Notes: generated from the sequence alone by a model not told the origin. Counted from the stretch's first letter, positions 49,330 to 58,415 are shown. The stretch: DNA of 64,000 bases from an uncultured SAR86 cluster bacterium (GCA_943788515.1 CALSQM010000003.1:1-64000); one strand, 5' to 3'. Numbers and translations: made by a program.

Positions 49330-50328
49330 ATGACAGACAAAAAAAGCAAATTATCTGAATATATCCCTCAAAAAGAAAATACTGAGGATCGTAAATTTCT
49401 TGAGTTTGAAAAATCAATTCAGGAAGTTTCTGAAAAAATATCTGCGCTTAAAAATGCAGATATAGATAGCCCTGAATTAAATACTCAAATCTTGGCTCTG
49501 CAGAAAAAAAGAGATCAACTTACTAAAAAGATCTATTCCAAGTTATCTATATGGCAGACTGTTCAGGTAGCAAGGCACCCGCAAAGACCTCACACATTAG
49601 ATTTTATTAAAAGAATTTTTTCAGATTTTGACGAATTGCATGGCGATAGACAGTTTGGAGATGATGCAGCAATTGTAGGTGGAATGGCATATTTAGAAAA
49701 CACACCAGTTATGATTATCGGACATGAAAAGGGAAGAGAGACAGAGGAAAAGGTTAGAAGAAATTTTGGCATGCCTCAACCAGAAGGCTATAGAAAGGCA
49801 AAAAGATTAATGCATTTAGCTGAGCAATTTTCTTTACCCGTAATCACATTTATTGATACTGCAGGTGCATATCCAGGAGTAGAGGGCGAAGAAAGAGGTC
49901 AGAGCGAGGCAATAGCTAGAAATTTAGCTGTCATGTCAGAATTAAAAACACCAATAATAGTTGTTATTACCGGCGAGGGCGGCTCAGGAGGGGCATTGGC
50001 AATAAGTGTTGGCGATCATTTATCAATGCTTGAATATGCAACTTACTCAGTGGCATCACCTGAGGCATGTGCGTCCATAATTTGGAGAACTGCTGAAAAA
50101 GCTTCTGATGCAGCAGATGCTATGAAAGTTTCATCAGGAGAGTTGAAAAAAATTAATATAATTGATGAAATTATTTTAGAGCCATTGGGCGGAGCTCACA
50201 GAGACTATGATCTTATTTCACAAAGTATTAAAAGCTCAATAGTAAATAATTTATCTAAACTAAGTTCATTATCACCCGATGATTTAGTTAAAAGAAGGTA
50301 TGAAAGACTCTTAAGAATTGGTTCTTAG
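49330..50328 (+). CDS. accA: Acetyl-CoA carboxylase carboxyltransferase alpha subunit
   Basis: Transfers CO2 from biotin to acetyl-CoA, the committed step of fatty-acid synthesis, with AccD. The 332 residues contain WQTVQVARHPQRPHTLDFI, GDRQFGDDAAIVGGMAYLE, NFGMPQPEGYRKAKRLMHLA, TFIDTAGAYPGVEGEERGQS and ITGEGGSGGALAISVGD. The N-terminus is slightly longer than in E. coli (319). It lies 36 bases after dnaE. Confidence 0.98.
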   Translation: MTDKKSKLSEYIPQKENTEDRKFLEFEKSIQEVSEKISALKNADIDSPELNTQILALQKKRDQLTKKIYSKLSIWQTVQVARHPQRPHTLDFIKRIFSDFDELHGDRQFGDDAAIVGGMAYLENTPVMIIGHEKGRETEEKVRRNFGMPQPEGYRKAKRLMHLAEQFSLPVITFIDTAGAYPGVEGEERGQSEAIARNLAVMSELKTPIIVVITGEGGSGGALAISVGDHLSMLEYATYSVASPEACASIIWRTAEKASDAADAMKVSSGELKKINIIDEIILEPLGGAHRDYDLISQSIKSSIVNNLSKLSSLSPDDLVKRRYERLLRIGS

Positions 50329-50331
50329 GTT

Positions 50332-51285
50332 GTGCTGAAAATTAATCTAGAAAATCACTTAAATCTTGATAACAAAATTTATATTGCTTTTAGTGGAGGC
50401 AGTGATTCATCCGCTCTGCTTTTCTTAATCTCTGATCTTAGAGATAGACATGAGCTTAATTTGGAAGCAATCCATATTAATCACAACTTATCAGATGATA
50501 GTAAAAAATGGGAAGAGCATTGCAAGTCGATTTGTGAAACATTAAATTTGCCTATTAGAATCAGATCTATTCAGATTGAAACTTCAGGTGATGGACTAGA
50601 ATCTGCTGCAAGAAAAAAAAGGTATAAAGAATTTGAAAATATTCTAGAAGAAGGCGATCAACTGTTAATGGCTCATCATGCTGATGATGTTGCTGAAACT
50701 TTTTTGTTAAGACTTTTTAGAGGTACAGGATCCGATGGTCTTGGTGGGCCGCAATTAAAAAGATCTGTTGGAAAGGGCACTTTGGTAAGACCACTCTTGG
50801 ATTGTTCTAAGAAAGAGCTATTAGATTTTATTAAGCTAAGGGACATTAAATTTATTGAAGACCTCTCTAATTTTGAAGTCAATCAAGATAGAAACTTTGT
50901 TAGAAATAGTCTTATTCCTCTAATTGGTGAGAGATGGAATAATGTCTCATCAAGGATATCTAATACTTCCAAATTACTACAAGAAAGAAATAAAATATTT
51001 TCTCAACTATTCTTTTCAAAATACAAACACTTGATAGGAACAAAAATTTCAATCAAGGAACTAAAGAAGCTAGACTCATCAACGGCAATAGACATAATTA
51101 GACATTCCATTAAAGAAGAAGGGATTGCTTACCCAAACAAGAAGGTTTCTGAAGAAATTATAAAAGTATTTCTTTTATCAAGTCCTGGGCCTAACGCAGA
51201 AGTTAGCTGGTCAAGAACAGATATGGATCAGCCAGGTGGCAGGCTATGCAAAAAAGATGGCCATATTGTTATTTTAAAAAAGTAG
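50332..51285 (+). CDS. tilS: tRNA(Ile) lysidine synthase, short form
   Basis: Converts C34 of tRNA-Ile(CAU) to lysidine, needed to read AUA. GTG start three bases after accA. The 317 residues show the PP-loop YIAFSGGSDSSALLFLIS (SGGxDS), AIHINHNLSDDSKKWEEHCK, GLESAARKKRYKEFE, LMAHHADDVAETFLLRLFRG and LLDCSKKELLDFIKL. E. coli TilS has 432 residues; the C-terminal substrate-recognition domain appears to be missing. No frameshift continuation is visible after the stop. Confidence 0.95.
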   Translation: MLKINLENHLNLDNKIYIAFSGGSDSSALLFLISDLRDRHELNLEAIHINHNLSDDSKKWEEHCKSICETLNLPIRIRSIQIETSGDGLESAARKKRYKEFENILEEGDQLLMAHHADDVAETFLLRLFRGTGSDGLGGPQLKRSVGKGTLVRPLLDCSKKELLDFIKLRDIKFIEDLSNFEVNQDRNFVRNSLIPLIGERWNNVSSRISNTSKLLQERNKIFSQLFFSKYKHLIGTKISIKELKKLDSSTAIDIIRHSIKEEGIAYPNKKVSEEIIKVFLLSSPGPNAEVSWSRTDMDQPGGRLCKKDGHIVILKK

Positions 51286-51312
51286 CTTATATAATATAAA
51301 AGGAGACATGAT

Positions 51313-52086
51313 ATGAAATTTGAAACATTAGATTTAGTAAAACAAGACAAAATAGCAACAATTACATTTAACAGGCCAGAACTTTTAAATGCTGTTAATG
51401 AACAATTTATATGGGACTTTCAAAAAGCTACCAGTGATGTAAAAGATGATGATAATATAAAAGTACTAATCATAAATGCCTCAGGTAGAGGGTTTTGTGC
51501 TGGAGCAGACTTAAGTGAAAGAGAATCATCTTGGGAAGGCTCTCAGGACGCTCTTATGAGAGGCTTCAAGCCATTTTTTGAGAATATTATCTCTATGCCT
51601 AAGCCGGTTATTGCAGCTGTTCAAGGCCCAGCAGCAGGTGTTGGAGCTTCAATTGCAATGTCATGCGATTTGCGAGTGATGTCTGAAAATGGGTATATTT
51701 TGTCTGTCTTTAGCAATATTGCATTAGTGCCTGATGGAGGTCTATCATGGTTTTTGCCAAGATTTATGGGATATTCAAAAGCTTACGAGTACGCTATCGA
51801 AGCAAAGAAAATAATGGCTGATGAATGTTTGCATTTTGGAATGGTTAATAAAGTTGTGCCTGAAGAAGAGTTAATGAAATCCACAATGGATTGGGCACTA
51901 AGGCTTGCAAAAAGACCATCACAATCCTTAGCACATACAAAAAAACTCATGAGAGATTCTCTTCACAATGACTATTGGAAAACTTTTTCACATGAAGCAG
52001 AGATTCAAAACGGCCTCACAAGAAGCCCACAAAACTATGAAGCAGTATCAGCTTTTTTTGAAAAAAGAGAGCCTAATTTTGATTAG
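51313..52086 (+). CDS. Enoyl-CoA hydratase/isomerase (crotonase) family protein
   Basis: A 257-residue crotonase-fold protein. ITFNRPELLNAVNEQFIWDF, ASGRGFCAGADLSERESSWE (oxyanion hole, near residue 60) and AAVQGPAAGVGASIAMSCDL are diagnostic; ALVPDGGLSWFLPRFMG marks the catalytic region. AAAGGAGAC gives a strong ribosome-binding site, and TATAAT lies just upstream (51290-51295). It shares the fold and the GLSWFLPR-type block with the gene at 12953. It overlaps leuA by four bases at the 3' ends. Substrate unknown. Confidence 0.88.
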   Translation: MKFETLDLVKQDKIATITFNRPELLNAVNEQFIWDFQKATSDVKDDDNIKVLIINASGRGFCAGADLSERESSWEGSQDALMRGFKPFFENIISMPKPVIAAVQGPAAGVGASIAMSCDLRVMSENGYILSVFSNIALVPDGGLSWFLPRFMGYSKAYEYAIEAKKIMADECLHFGMVNKVVPEEELMKSTMDWALRLAKRPSQSLAHTKKLMRDSLHNDYWKTFSHEAEIQNGLTRSPQNYEAVSAFFEKREPNFD

Positions 52087-53738
52087 CTATTTAATTTACT
52101 AAGACCAACAATAATGGCTTCGAAGGAAGCTATTGTGGTATTTGGATTAATGCCTACTCCCCAGCTAGTTTTTCCATCACGCTCTAGTTCAATATATGCA
52201 GCCGCCTTAGCATCTGAGCCTGATGATATTGCTGATTGATGATAATCAGAAACTTTTATTTCAGTACCAGTCTTCTTTGAAAGCCCGTTCATTAAAGAGT
52301 CAATAGGGCCATTTCCTGAACCATTAATAGTAACTTCATTGCCATTTATGTTTAGACTTAAATCTAAATGATGAATACCATTTTCTGATGAGGATTTATG
52401 ATTCAAGTAAGAAAACCCTTCTTTTGGAATTAAAAAGTTAGTTTCAAATATTTCCCAAATCTGTGAAGTGTTTATTTCTTTTCCAGATTCATCAGCCAAT
52501 CTTTGTATTTTTTGGCTTATGCTTATTTGAAGTCTTCTAGGTAGAGATACTCCATGATCTTTTTCAAGTAAAAAAGCTACCCCACCCTTACCAGATTGAG
52601 AGTTTATTCGAACCACAGCCTCATAACTTCTTCCAAGATCAGCAGGGTCAATTGGAAGGTATGGAACTTCCCATTTAGGGTCATTAGATTCTCTCATCCC
52701 TTGAAAACCTTTCTTGATAGCATCTTGATGGGAACCTGAGAAGGCTGTAAAAACAAGATCACCCGCATACGGGTGCCTTGGATGGACAGGAAGTTGATTG
52801 CAGTATTCAACCTCACGCATAACTTTATTTATATTTGAGAAATCTAGGTTAGAGTCTGTCCCTTGCGTGAACATATTTAATGCCAATGTAACGATATCAA
52901 CATTTCCTGTTCTCTCTCCATTACCAAAAAGAGTACCCTCAACTCTATCCGCACCAGCCATTAATCCAAATTCAGAAGCTGCTACAGCAGTTCCTCTATC
53001 ATTATGAGGGTGGAGGCTTAGACATATATCATTTCTATTTTTAAGATTCTCATTCATCCATTCTATTTGATCGCCATAAATATTAGGCGTGGACATTTCA
53101 ACTGTTGCTGGCAAATTAATTATTATTTTGTGATCAGAAACCTCTTTTAGAATATCTACAACTGCATCACAAACCTCAGCCGCATACTCAAGCTCAGTAC
53201 CTGTAAAACTTTCTGGAGAGTACTCAAACCGCCAGTCTGTGCTGGGATTTTGCAATGCTAGGTCTTTTATTTTTTTGGCTCCATTAATTGCGATATCTTT
53301 TATTCCAGCTTTATCTTGCTTGAAGACAACTTTTCTTTGTAGAGTAGATGTCGAATTATAAAAATGAACTATTGCTTGAGGAATTCCTTTAAGAGATTCA
53401 AAGGTTCTATTAATTAGTTCATCTCTTGATTGAGTTAAAACCTGGATAGTAACATCAGATGGTATTTTTTTTGATTCTATAAGGTCTCTTACAAAATCAA
53501 AGTCAGTTTGAGAGGCAGAAGGGAAGCCAACCTCTATTTCTTTAAAACCAAGATCACAAAGAAGAGAAAACATTCTATCTTTTCTTTCAGCACCCATAGG
53601 TTCTATAAGAGCTTGATTGCCATCCCTAAGATCGACCGAGCACCATAAAGGCGGTTTATTTATAACTTTTGTAGGCCACTTTCTATTTTCAAGTTTAATC
53701 GGTTCAAAAGGCTTATATTTGTTTACTAGATTATCCAT
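52083..53738 (-). CDS. leuA: 2-isopropylmalate synthase (long type)
   Basis: First step of leucine synthesis: condenses acetyl-CoA with 2-oxoisovalerate. The 551 residues are of the long type known from Pseudomonas and mycobacteria rather than the E. coli type. HMGL-like barrel: LWCSVDLRDGNQALIEPMGA (metal-binding Asp/Arg), EIEVGFPSASQTDFDFV, CLSLHPHNDRGTAVAASEFG and VEGTLFGNGERTGNVDIVTL; the C-terminal regulatory domain lies at about residues 430-551. Monocistronic on the minus strand. Confidence 0.95.
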   Translation of the reverse strand: MDNLVNKYKPFEPIKLENRKWPTKVINKPPLWCSVDLRDGNQALIEPMGAERKDRMFSLLCDLGFKEIEVGFPSASQTDFDFVRDLIESKKIPSDVTIQVLTQSRDELINRTFESLKGIPQAIVHFYNSTSTLQRKVVFKQDKAGIKDIAINGAKKIKDLALQNPSTDWRFEYSPESFTGTELEYAAEVCDAVVDILKEVSDHKIIINLPATVEMSTPNIYGDQIEWMNENLKNRNDICLSLHPHNDRGTAVAASEFGLMAGADRVEGTLFGNGERTGNVDIVTLALNMFTQGTDSNLDFSNINKVMREVEYCNQLPVHPRHPYAGDLVFTAFSGSHQDAIKKGFQGMRESNDPKWEVPYLPIDPADLGRSYEAVVRINSQSGKGGVAFLLEKDHGVSLPRRLQISISQKIQRLADESGKEINTSQIWEIFETNFLIPKEGFSYLNHKSSSENGIHHLDLSLNINGNEVTINGSGNGPIDSLMNGLSKKTGTEIKVSDYHQSAISSGSDAKAAAYIELERDGKTSWGVGINPNTTIASFEAIIVGLSKLNS

Positions 53739-53771
53739 TTTGTATTAAGTAAATGTTAATATTTTATTTCT

Positions 53772-54212
53772 ATGATAACTTCATCTATAAAAACTAACCT
53801 TATCTTAAAAGAGATTGGGGTTACAAGGTATTCTTTGCGCCCTAATAAAGAAAAAACCATCGATAAAGAAATTCATTTTTATCAAAAAGGAAATATTCTA
53901 ACATTACTTGATATTGGTTTTGATGATTTGCCTAAAGATGAGGCAGTCCTTCTTAAAGCAATTGTTGGCGCCATCAATCCTAATGAGTCTAATGAATTGA
54001 TTGAAACTATAAAATTTGATTCAAGCAACCATGTTCAAGAAATGATTACATCAAAGAAAGCATTAGCTGGCGTCATTACCTTTACTAAAGAAAATTTAGA
54101 AATACAAATGCCTTTACCAATAATAAGATCAAAGACCTTGGGTGAGATAATAAGAAATCCTAGCCTCAAGAAGCCCCTTTGGGAAAATATTAAAAAAGAT
54201 ATCATTAAATAA
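53772..54212 (+). CDS. holD: DNA polymerase III psi subunit (HolD-like)
   Basis: Likely psi, which links the clamp loader to chi. The 146-residue protein is divergent, but its N-terminus LILKEIGVTRYSLRPN matches the HolD pattern LQQLGITQWSLRRP, and its C-terminus SKTLGEIIRNPSLKKPLWEN matches ALTDLRANPTARAALWQQ of E. coli psi. It is directly followed by rimI with a one-base overlap, the holD-rimI pair of gammaproteobacteria. The assignment rests on these two motifs plus synteny. Confidence 0.75.
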   Translation: MITSSIKTNLILKEIGVTRYSLRPNKEKTIDKEIHFYQKGNILTLLDIGFDDLPKDEAVLLKAIVGAINPNESNELIETIKFDSSNHVQEMITSKKALAGVITFTKENLEIQMPLPIIRSKTLGEIIRNPSLKKPLWENIKKDIIK

Positions 54213-54649
54213 TGTATAAAATCTCATTGCTAGATATTAATGATCTAGAAGAAGCATATGAGATTGAGTTTTTAACTAACCCATCTCCATGGTCAATTGA
54301 TAATTTTAAATCCTCTTTTGAGGTTGGTCATCATGGCTTAGTCTGCAAAGAAGATAACAAGATGCTAGGTTTTCTAATTTTTTCTCCAATTAAGCCCGAG
54401 GCTCATCTTTTAAGTATTGCAGTTAAAGAGACTGAGCAATATAAAGGGATAGGCTCATTATTACTAAAATCTATGATTAGTCAGTGCAAGGCGATGGGTA
54501 TTAATCAAGTTTTTCTCGAAGTGCGCGCAAGCAACAAGAAGGCCATAGGGTTTTATCAAAAATATGGATTTAAAAAAGATGCCATAAGAGAAAACTATTA
54601 TTCTGGTGATATTCCTGAAGATGCCCTGTTGATGTCTTTAGAGCTTTAA
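54212..54649 (+). CDS. rimI: Ribosomal protein S18 alanine N-acetyltransferase RimI
   Basis: GNAT enzyme that acetylates the N-terminal alanine of S18. The 145 residues show SPWSIDNFKSSF near 27, the acetyl-CoA motif ETEQYKGIGSLLLKSMI (QxxGxG), VFLEVRASNKKAIGFYQKYG and FKKDAIRENYYSGDIPEDA, the latter typical of RimI. It overlaps holD by one base and converges with the gpx pair. Confidence 0.93.
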   Translation: MYKISLLDINDLEEAYEIEFLTNPSPWSIDNFKSSFEVGHHGLVCKEDNKMLGFLIFSPIKPEAHLLSIAVKETEQYKGIGSLLLKSMISQCKAMGINQVFLEVRASNKKAIGFYQKYGFKKDAIRENYYSGDIPEDALLMSLEL

Positions 54650-54652
54650 GTA

Positions 54653-55135
54653 TTAGAGTAATTTAATGATGTCTGATTCAATAGATTCTGGCTTAGTTGT
54701 AGGGCCATAACGCTTTATAACTTCTCCATTTTTATTAACTAAGAATTTTGAGAAGTTCCACTTAATATTTTTTGTTCCCATTATTCCTGGTCGCTCATTT
54801 TTAAGAAAATTATAAAATGGATCAGCATCCTTGCCATTTACATCAATCTTATTAAAAACATTAAATGAAACATCATATTTCTCAGTACAAAAAAATTGTA
54901 TTTCTTCATTTGTTCCTGACTCTTGACCTTTAAACTGGTTACAAGGGAATCCAAGTACCTCTAATCCATTTTCAGCATATTTGCTATACAAATTTTGAAG
55001 CCCTTCATATTGGTAAGTGAAGCCGCATTCGCTAGCTACATTAACTACTAATAAAACTTTGTTTTTAAACGAGCCAATTGATATCTCATTCATATTGGCA
55101 TCTTTTACAACGTGATCATAAATATTTTTAGACAT
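54653..55135 (-). CDS. Glutathione peroxidase family protein (downstream copy)
   Basis: Thiol peroxidase of 160 residues. The catalytic Cys is in NVASECGFTYQYEGLQ (about residue 35; Cys, not selenocysteine), Gln and further motifs in LEVLGFPCNQFKGQESGTNE, and Trp in NIKWNFSKFLVNKNGEV. The second Cys in FPCNQF suggests a thioredoxin-dependent mechanism. It lies immediately after its paralogue at 55128 with an eight-base overlap. Confidence 0.92.
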   Translation of the reverse strand: MSKNIYDHVVKDANMNEISIGSFKNKVLLVVNVASECGFTYQYEGLQNLYSKYAENGLEVLGFPCNQFKGQESGTNEEIQFFCTEKYDVSFNVFNKIDVNGKDADPFYNFLKNERPGIMGTKNIKWNFSKFLVNKNGEVIKRYGPTTKPESIESDIIKLL

Positions 55136-55613
55136 TTAGAAGCTCCTCTATATCTTTTTTCATTTCTTCAGGCTCAGTTTTTGGTCCAAATCTTATAATT
55201 GTTTCACCATTTTTGCTAATTAAGAATTTGGTAAAATTCCATTCAATATCATTTGACCCTGATTCTGCAGGATTGTCTTTTTTTAAGAATTGATAAATTG
55301 GAGCGGCATTATCGCCATTGACATCAATTTTATCAAACAAGCCAAAACTCACATCATATTTCTCAGTACAAAAAAATTGTATTTCCTCATTTGTTCCAGG
55401 CTCTTGAGCTCCAAACTGGTTACAAGGGAATCCAAGAATTTCCAAACCACTTTCTTTGTATTTATTATGAAGACTCTGAAGCCCTTCATACTGATATGTA
55501 AGCCCACATGCACTAGCCACGTTAACAATTAACAAAACTTTATTTTTGAATTCTTCTAGAGTGGTGTCTGTCATGTCAGATTTTTTAACAACTTGTTTAT
55601 AAATATTTGACAT
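55128..55613 (-). CDS. Glutathione peroxidase family protein (upstream copy)
   Basis: 161-residue paralogue of the next gene, with NVASACGLTYQYEGLQSLHN, LEILGFPCNQFGAQEPGTNE and IEWNFTKFLISKNGET. The peroxidatic residue is Cys. AGGAAG precedes the ATG. The two products are similar along their whole length, so a tandem duplication is evident. No signal peptide, so cytoplasmic. Divergent from elaA over about 100 AT-rich bases. Confidence 0.93.
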   Translation of the reverse strand: MSNIYKQVVKKSDMTDTTLEEFKNKVLLIVNVASACGLTYQYEGLQSLHNKYKESGLEILGFPCNQFGAQEPGTNEEIQFFCTEKYDVSFGLFDKIDVNGDNAAPIYQFLKKDNPAESGSNDIEWNFTKFLISKNGETIIRFGPKTEPEEMKKDIEELLNV

Positions 55614-55713
55614 AATTTCTTCCTTTTTTTGTTTGAGTTAAAAGAGTTTACAGAACTCACAACTGGATGAGTCATTATTATATAATTATTTACAGTCAAC
55701 AGTTGATGTAAAT

Positions 55714-56178
55714 TTGAAAAATTTAAAAAAAATAAACTATATTTGGAAAGAATTCTGCGAACTAGCGAGTGATGAATTGTATGCATTGATACATTTAAGA
55801 CAAAAGGTTTTTATTGTTGAGCAAGATTGCCCATATGTAGATGCAGATTTTTTAGATCAAGATGCATTTCATTTGCTTGGCTATGATGATGATAGCCTTG
55901 TTTCTTATTTAAGAGCTTTTCCTCCTGGGATTAAATATGAAGGAGCTTCTCTTGGCAGGATCGTTGTTGATATTTCAAGAAGAGGTGAGCAGCTAGGACA
56001 AGATCTAACAGAAGAGGGTATCTCATTTCTAACTCAGCATTATCCTAATATTGAAATTGTTATTTCAGCTCAACATAGGCTAGAAGGTTTTTATAATGAG
56101 CTAGGCTTTAGTGCTAGAGGCGATGTTTATTTAGAAGATGATATCGACCACATACAAATGTTTCTTTTGAAAAATTGA
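55714..56178 (+). CDS. elaA: ElaA-type GNAT acetyltransferase
   Basis: A 154-residue GNAT protein. LYALIHLRQKVFIVEQDCPY (residues about 22-41), DQDAFHLLGYDDDSLVSYLR, ASLGRIVVDISRRGEQLGQD (acetyl-CoA site) and ISAQHRLEGFYNELGF match ElaA. The substrate of ElaA is not established. A TTG at 55714 is the likely start; the ATG at 55704 runs at once into a stop. Converges with valS, with two bases between the stop codons. Confidence 0.88.
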   Translation: MKNLKKINYIWKEFCELASDELYALIHLRQKVFIVEQDCPYVDADFLDQDAFHLLGYDDDSLVSYLRAFPPGIKYEGASLGRIVVDISRRGEQLGQDLTEEGISFLTQHYPNIEIVISAQHRLEGFYNELGFSARGDVYLEDDIDHIQMFLLKN

Positions 56179-56180
56179 AA

Positions 56181-58400
56181 CTACTCAATAATTTGAGATT
56201 TAAATAGTAATGAATGTATTTCCTCAGTTATAAAGGGAGCGAATGGGTGCATCATTACTAATATTTCTTTTAGCATAGGCCTTAAGTTATCAGTTTTACC
56301 AGACTTCTTACATTCTTCAATATATACATCACAGAACTTACTCCAGAAGAACTCATAGACTTCATTAATAGCAAAATCAAGCCTGTAATCTTCAATATTT
56401 TTTTGTATTTTATTTTTTGTTTTTTGAAATTCATTCATTATTAATTGATCAGAATCAGTTTTAGGATCAAAAATCTCATTACCCGCCGGGTAGCCGTTAA
56501 TAAATCTTGCAGCATTCCATATTTTTGTGCAAAAGTTTCTATAGCCCTTTAATCTACCGAATTCAAAGCTAATGTCCTTGGTATGTGTTGCCAAAGAGTA
56601 AAACGTCATCCTAAGTGAATCTGTTCCATATGATTCAATACCTTTAGGGAATTGATTTCTTGTTTTGCGTTCAATTTTTTGTGCAATTTTTTCTTGCATA
56701 AGATTAGAGGTTCTTTTTTCTACTAATGCATCTTGAGATATACCATAAATAAGGTCCAATGGATCAATCACATTCCCTTTTGATTTTGACATTTTCTGAC
56801 CATTCTCATCTCTAATTAAACCAGTCACATATACATCTTTAAATGGAATTTGATCTGTAAATTCTAGACTCATCATCATCATTCTGGCCACCCAGAAAAA
56901 AATGATATCAAAACCAGTTACAAGCAATGAGGTTGGAAAGTGTTTTTTAAAGTCATCAGTTTCATGAGGCCATCCCATTGATGCAAAAGGCCATAAACTC
57001 GAAGAAAACCATGTATCGAGAACATCATCATCTTGTTTCAGCTCTCTAGTATCTAAGTTATATTGAGTTCTGATTTCCTCTTCATTATGACCAACATAAA
57101 CATTACCCTCAGTGTCATACCAAGCAGGTATTCTATGACCCCACCATATCTGCCTACTAATACACCAGTCTTGTATGTTATCCATCCAGTTAAAATATGT
57201 CTTATCCCAGTTTTGAGGATGAAATTTAATGTCACCGTTATTTACAGCCTCATTAGCCCTAGCTGCCATTTCAGATGTTTTTACATACCATTGATGACTT
57301 AACTTAGGCTCTATAACAACATTGGATCTCTCCCCGCGAGGGACGCTGATATGATATTTTTCTTCTTTTTCTAGAAGAGATAGCTCACTCAATTTTTCTA
57401 TAACAAGTTTTCTTACTTTAAACCGATCAAGATTATTAAAAGGTGCGGGCACATTATCATTTGACCAAGCATCATCATTGAATATATTTATAGGTTCAAA
57501 ATCGCTGTCAGTTTCAGAAGTTTCAACTTGGTCATTTACTTCATGTAATGAATATTTTTTGCCAATTTCATAATCATTAAAGTCATGTCCAGGCGTTATT
57601 TTTAGACAACCAGTTCCAAATTCCATATCCACATAATCGTCAGCTAGTATAGGAATTTTTCTTCCCACAAAAGGTAAAACAATGTTCTTGCCAATTAACT
57701 CTTTGTATCTTTCATCATCAGGGTTAACTGCAATTGCCATATCGCCAAACATTGTCTCAGGTCTTGTAGTGGCAACTGTAACAAAGTCATCAGTTCCTTC
57801 AATTGGATACTTGATATGCCACAATAAGCCATCCTTTTCTTGCCTAACTACCTCTAAATCAGAAACAGCTGTTTTTAAAGATGGATCCCAATTAACAAGC
57901 CTATATCCTCTATAAATTTTTCCTTTTCTATGTAGCTCTACAAATGCCTTAATAACAGCTTCATTAAAACCATCATCGAGTGTAAAGCGATATTTATCCC
58001 AATCTACAGTACTTCCTAGTCTTTTAATTTGTGAGGTTATTTTTTCTTCTGAGTAATTTTTCCAATCCCAAACTTCTTCAAGAAATTTTTCCCTACCAAG
58101 ATCTTTTCTTGTAATCTCTTTCTTCGCTAGGTTATTTTCAACAAGCATCTGCGTTGCAATTCCAGCATGATCACTTCCTACTTGCCAATAGGCATCTTTT
58201 CCTGCCATATGGTTATACCTTGTATAGAAATCCATAATAGCGTACTGAAAACTATGTCCCATATGCAGGGTGCCAGTAACATTTGGAGGAGGAATGACTT
58301 GAGAGAAAGACTCGCTAGATTCTGTATTAGCTACCTTTCTCTCAGACCAAATTTTTACCCACTTTTCTTCTATATCTGTAGGGAAGTACTGTTTATCCAT
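56181..58400 (-). CDS. valS: Valyl-tRNA synthetase, C-terminally short
   Basis: Charges tRNA-Val. The 739 residues include HIGH-type PNVTGTLHMGHSFQYAIMDF (about residue 40), the editing domain (VATTRPETMFGDMAIAVNPD), WCISRQIWWGHRIPAWYD and QKMSKSKGNVIDPLDL (KMSKS, about 545), then the anticodon-binding domain to HPFAPFITEEIHSLLF. E. coli ValRS has 951 residues. The end of the anticodon domain and the whole C-terminal coiled-coil arm are missing, and the next two bases lead into elaA on the other strand. All catalytic motifs are intact. Confidence 0.94.
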   Translation of the reverse strand: MDKQYFPTDIEEKWVKIWSERKVANTESSESFSQVIPPPNVTGTLHMGHSFQYAIMDFYTRYNHMAGKDAYWQVGSDHAGIATQMLVENNLAKKEITRKDLGREKFLEEVWDWKNYSEEKITSQIKRLGSTVDWDKYRFTLDDGFNEAVIKAFVELHRKGKIYRGYRLVNWDPSLKTAVSDLEVVRQEKDGLLWHIKYPIEGTDDFVTVATTRPETMFGDMAIAVNPDDERYKELIGKNIVLPFVGRKIPILADDYVDMEFGTGCLKITPGHDFNDYEIGKKYSLHEVNDQVETSETDSDFEPINIFNDDAWSNDNVPAPFNNLDRFKVRKLVIEKLSELSLLEKEEKYHISVPRGERSNVVIEPKLSHQWYVKTSEMAARANEAVNNGDIKFHPQNWDKTYFNWMDNIQDWCISRQIWWGHRIPAWYDTEGNVYVGHNEEEIRTQYNLDTRELKQDDDVLDTWFSSSLWPFASMGWPHETDDFKKHFPTSLLVTGFDIIFFWVARMMMMSLEFTDQIPFKDVYVTGLIRDENGQKMSKSKGNVIDPLDLIYGISQDALVEKRTSNLMQEKIAQKIERKTRNQFPKGIESYGTDSLRMTFYSLATHTKDISFEFGRLKGYRNFCTKIWNAARFINGYPAGNEIFDPKTDSDQLIMNEFQKTKNKIQKNIEDYRLDFAINEVYEFFWSKFCDVYIEECKKSGKTDNLRPMLKEILVMMHPFAPFITEEIHSLLFKSQIIE

Positions 58401-58415
58401 ATTTTTGGAATAGCT

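Noticed and set aside
54653-55613. Selenocysteine in the glutathione peroxidases
   Set aside because: The catalytic codon is a normal Cys in both copies, with no in-frame TGA.
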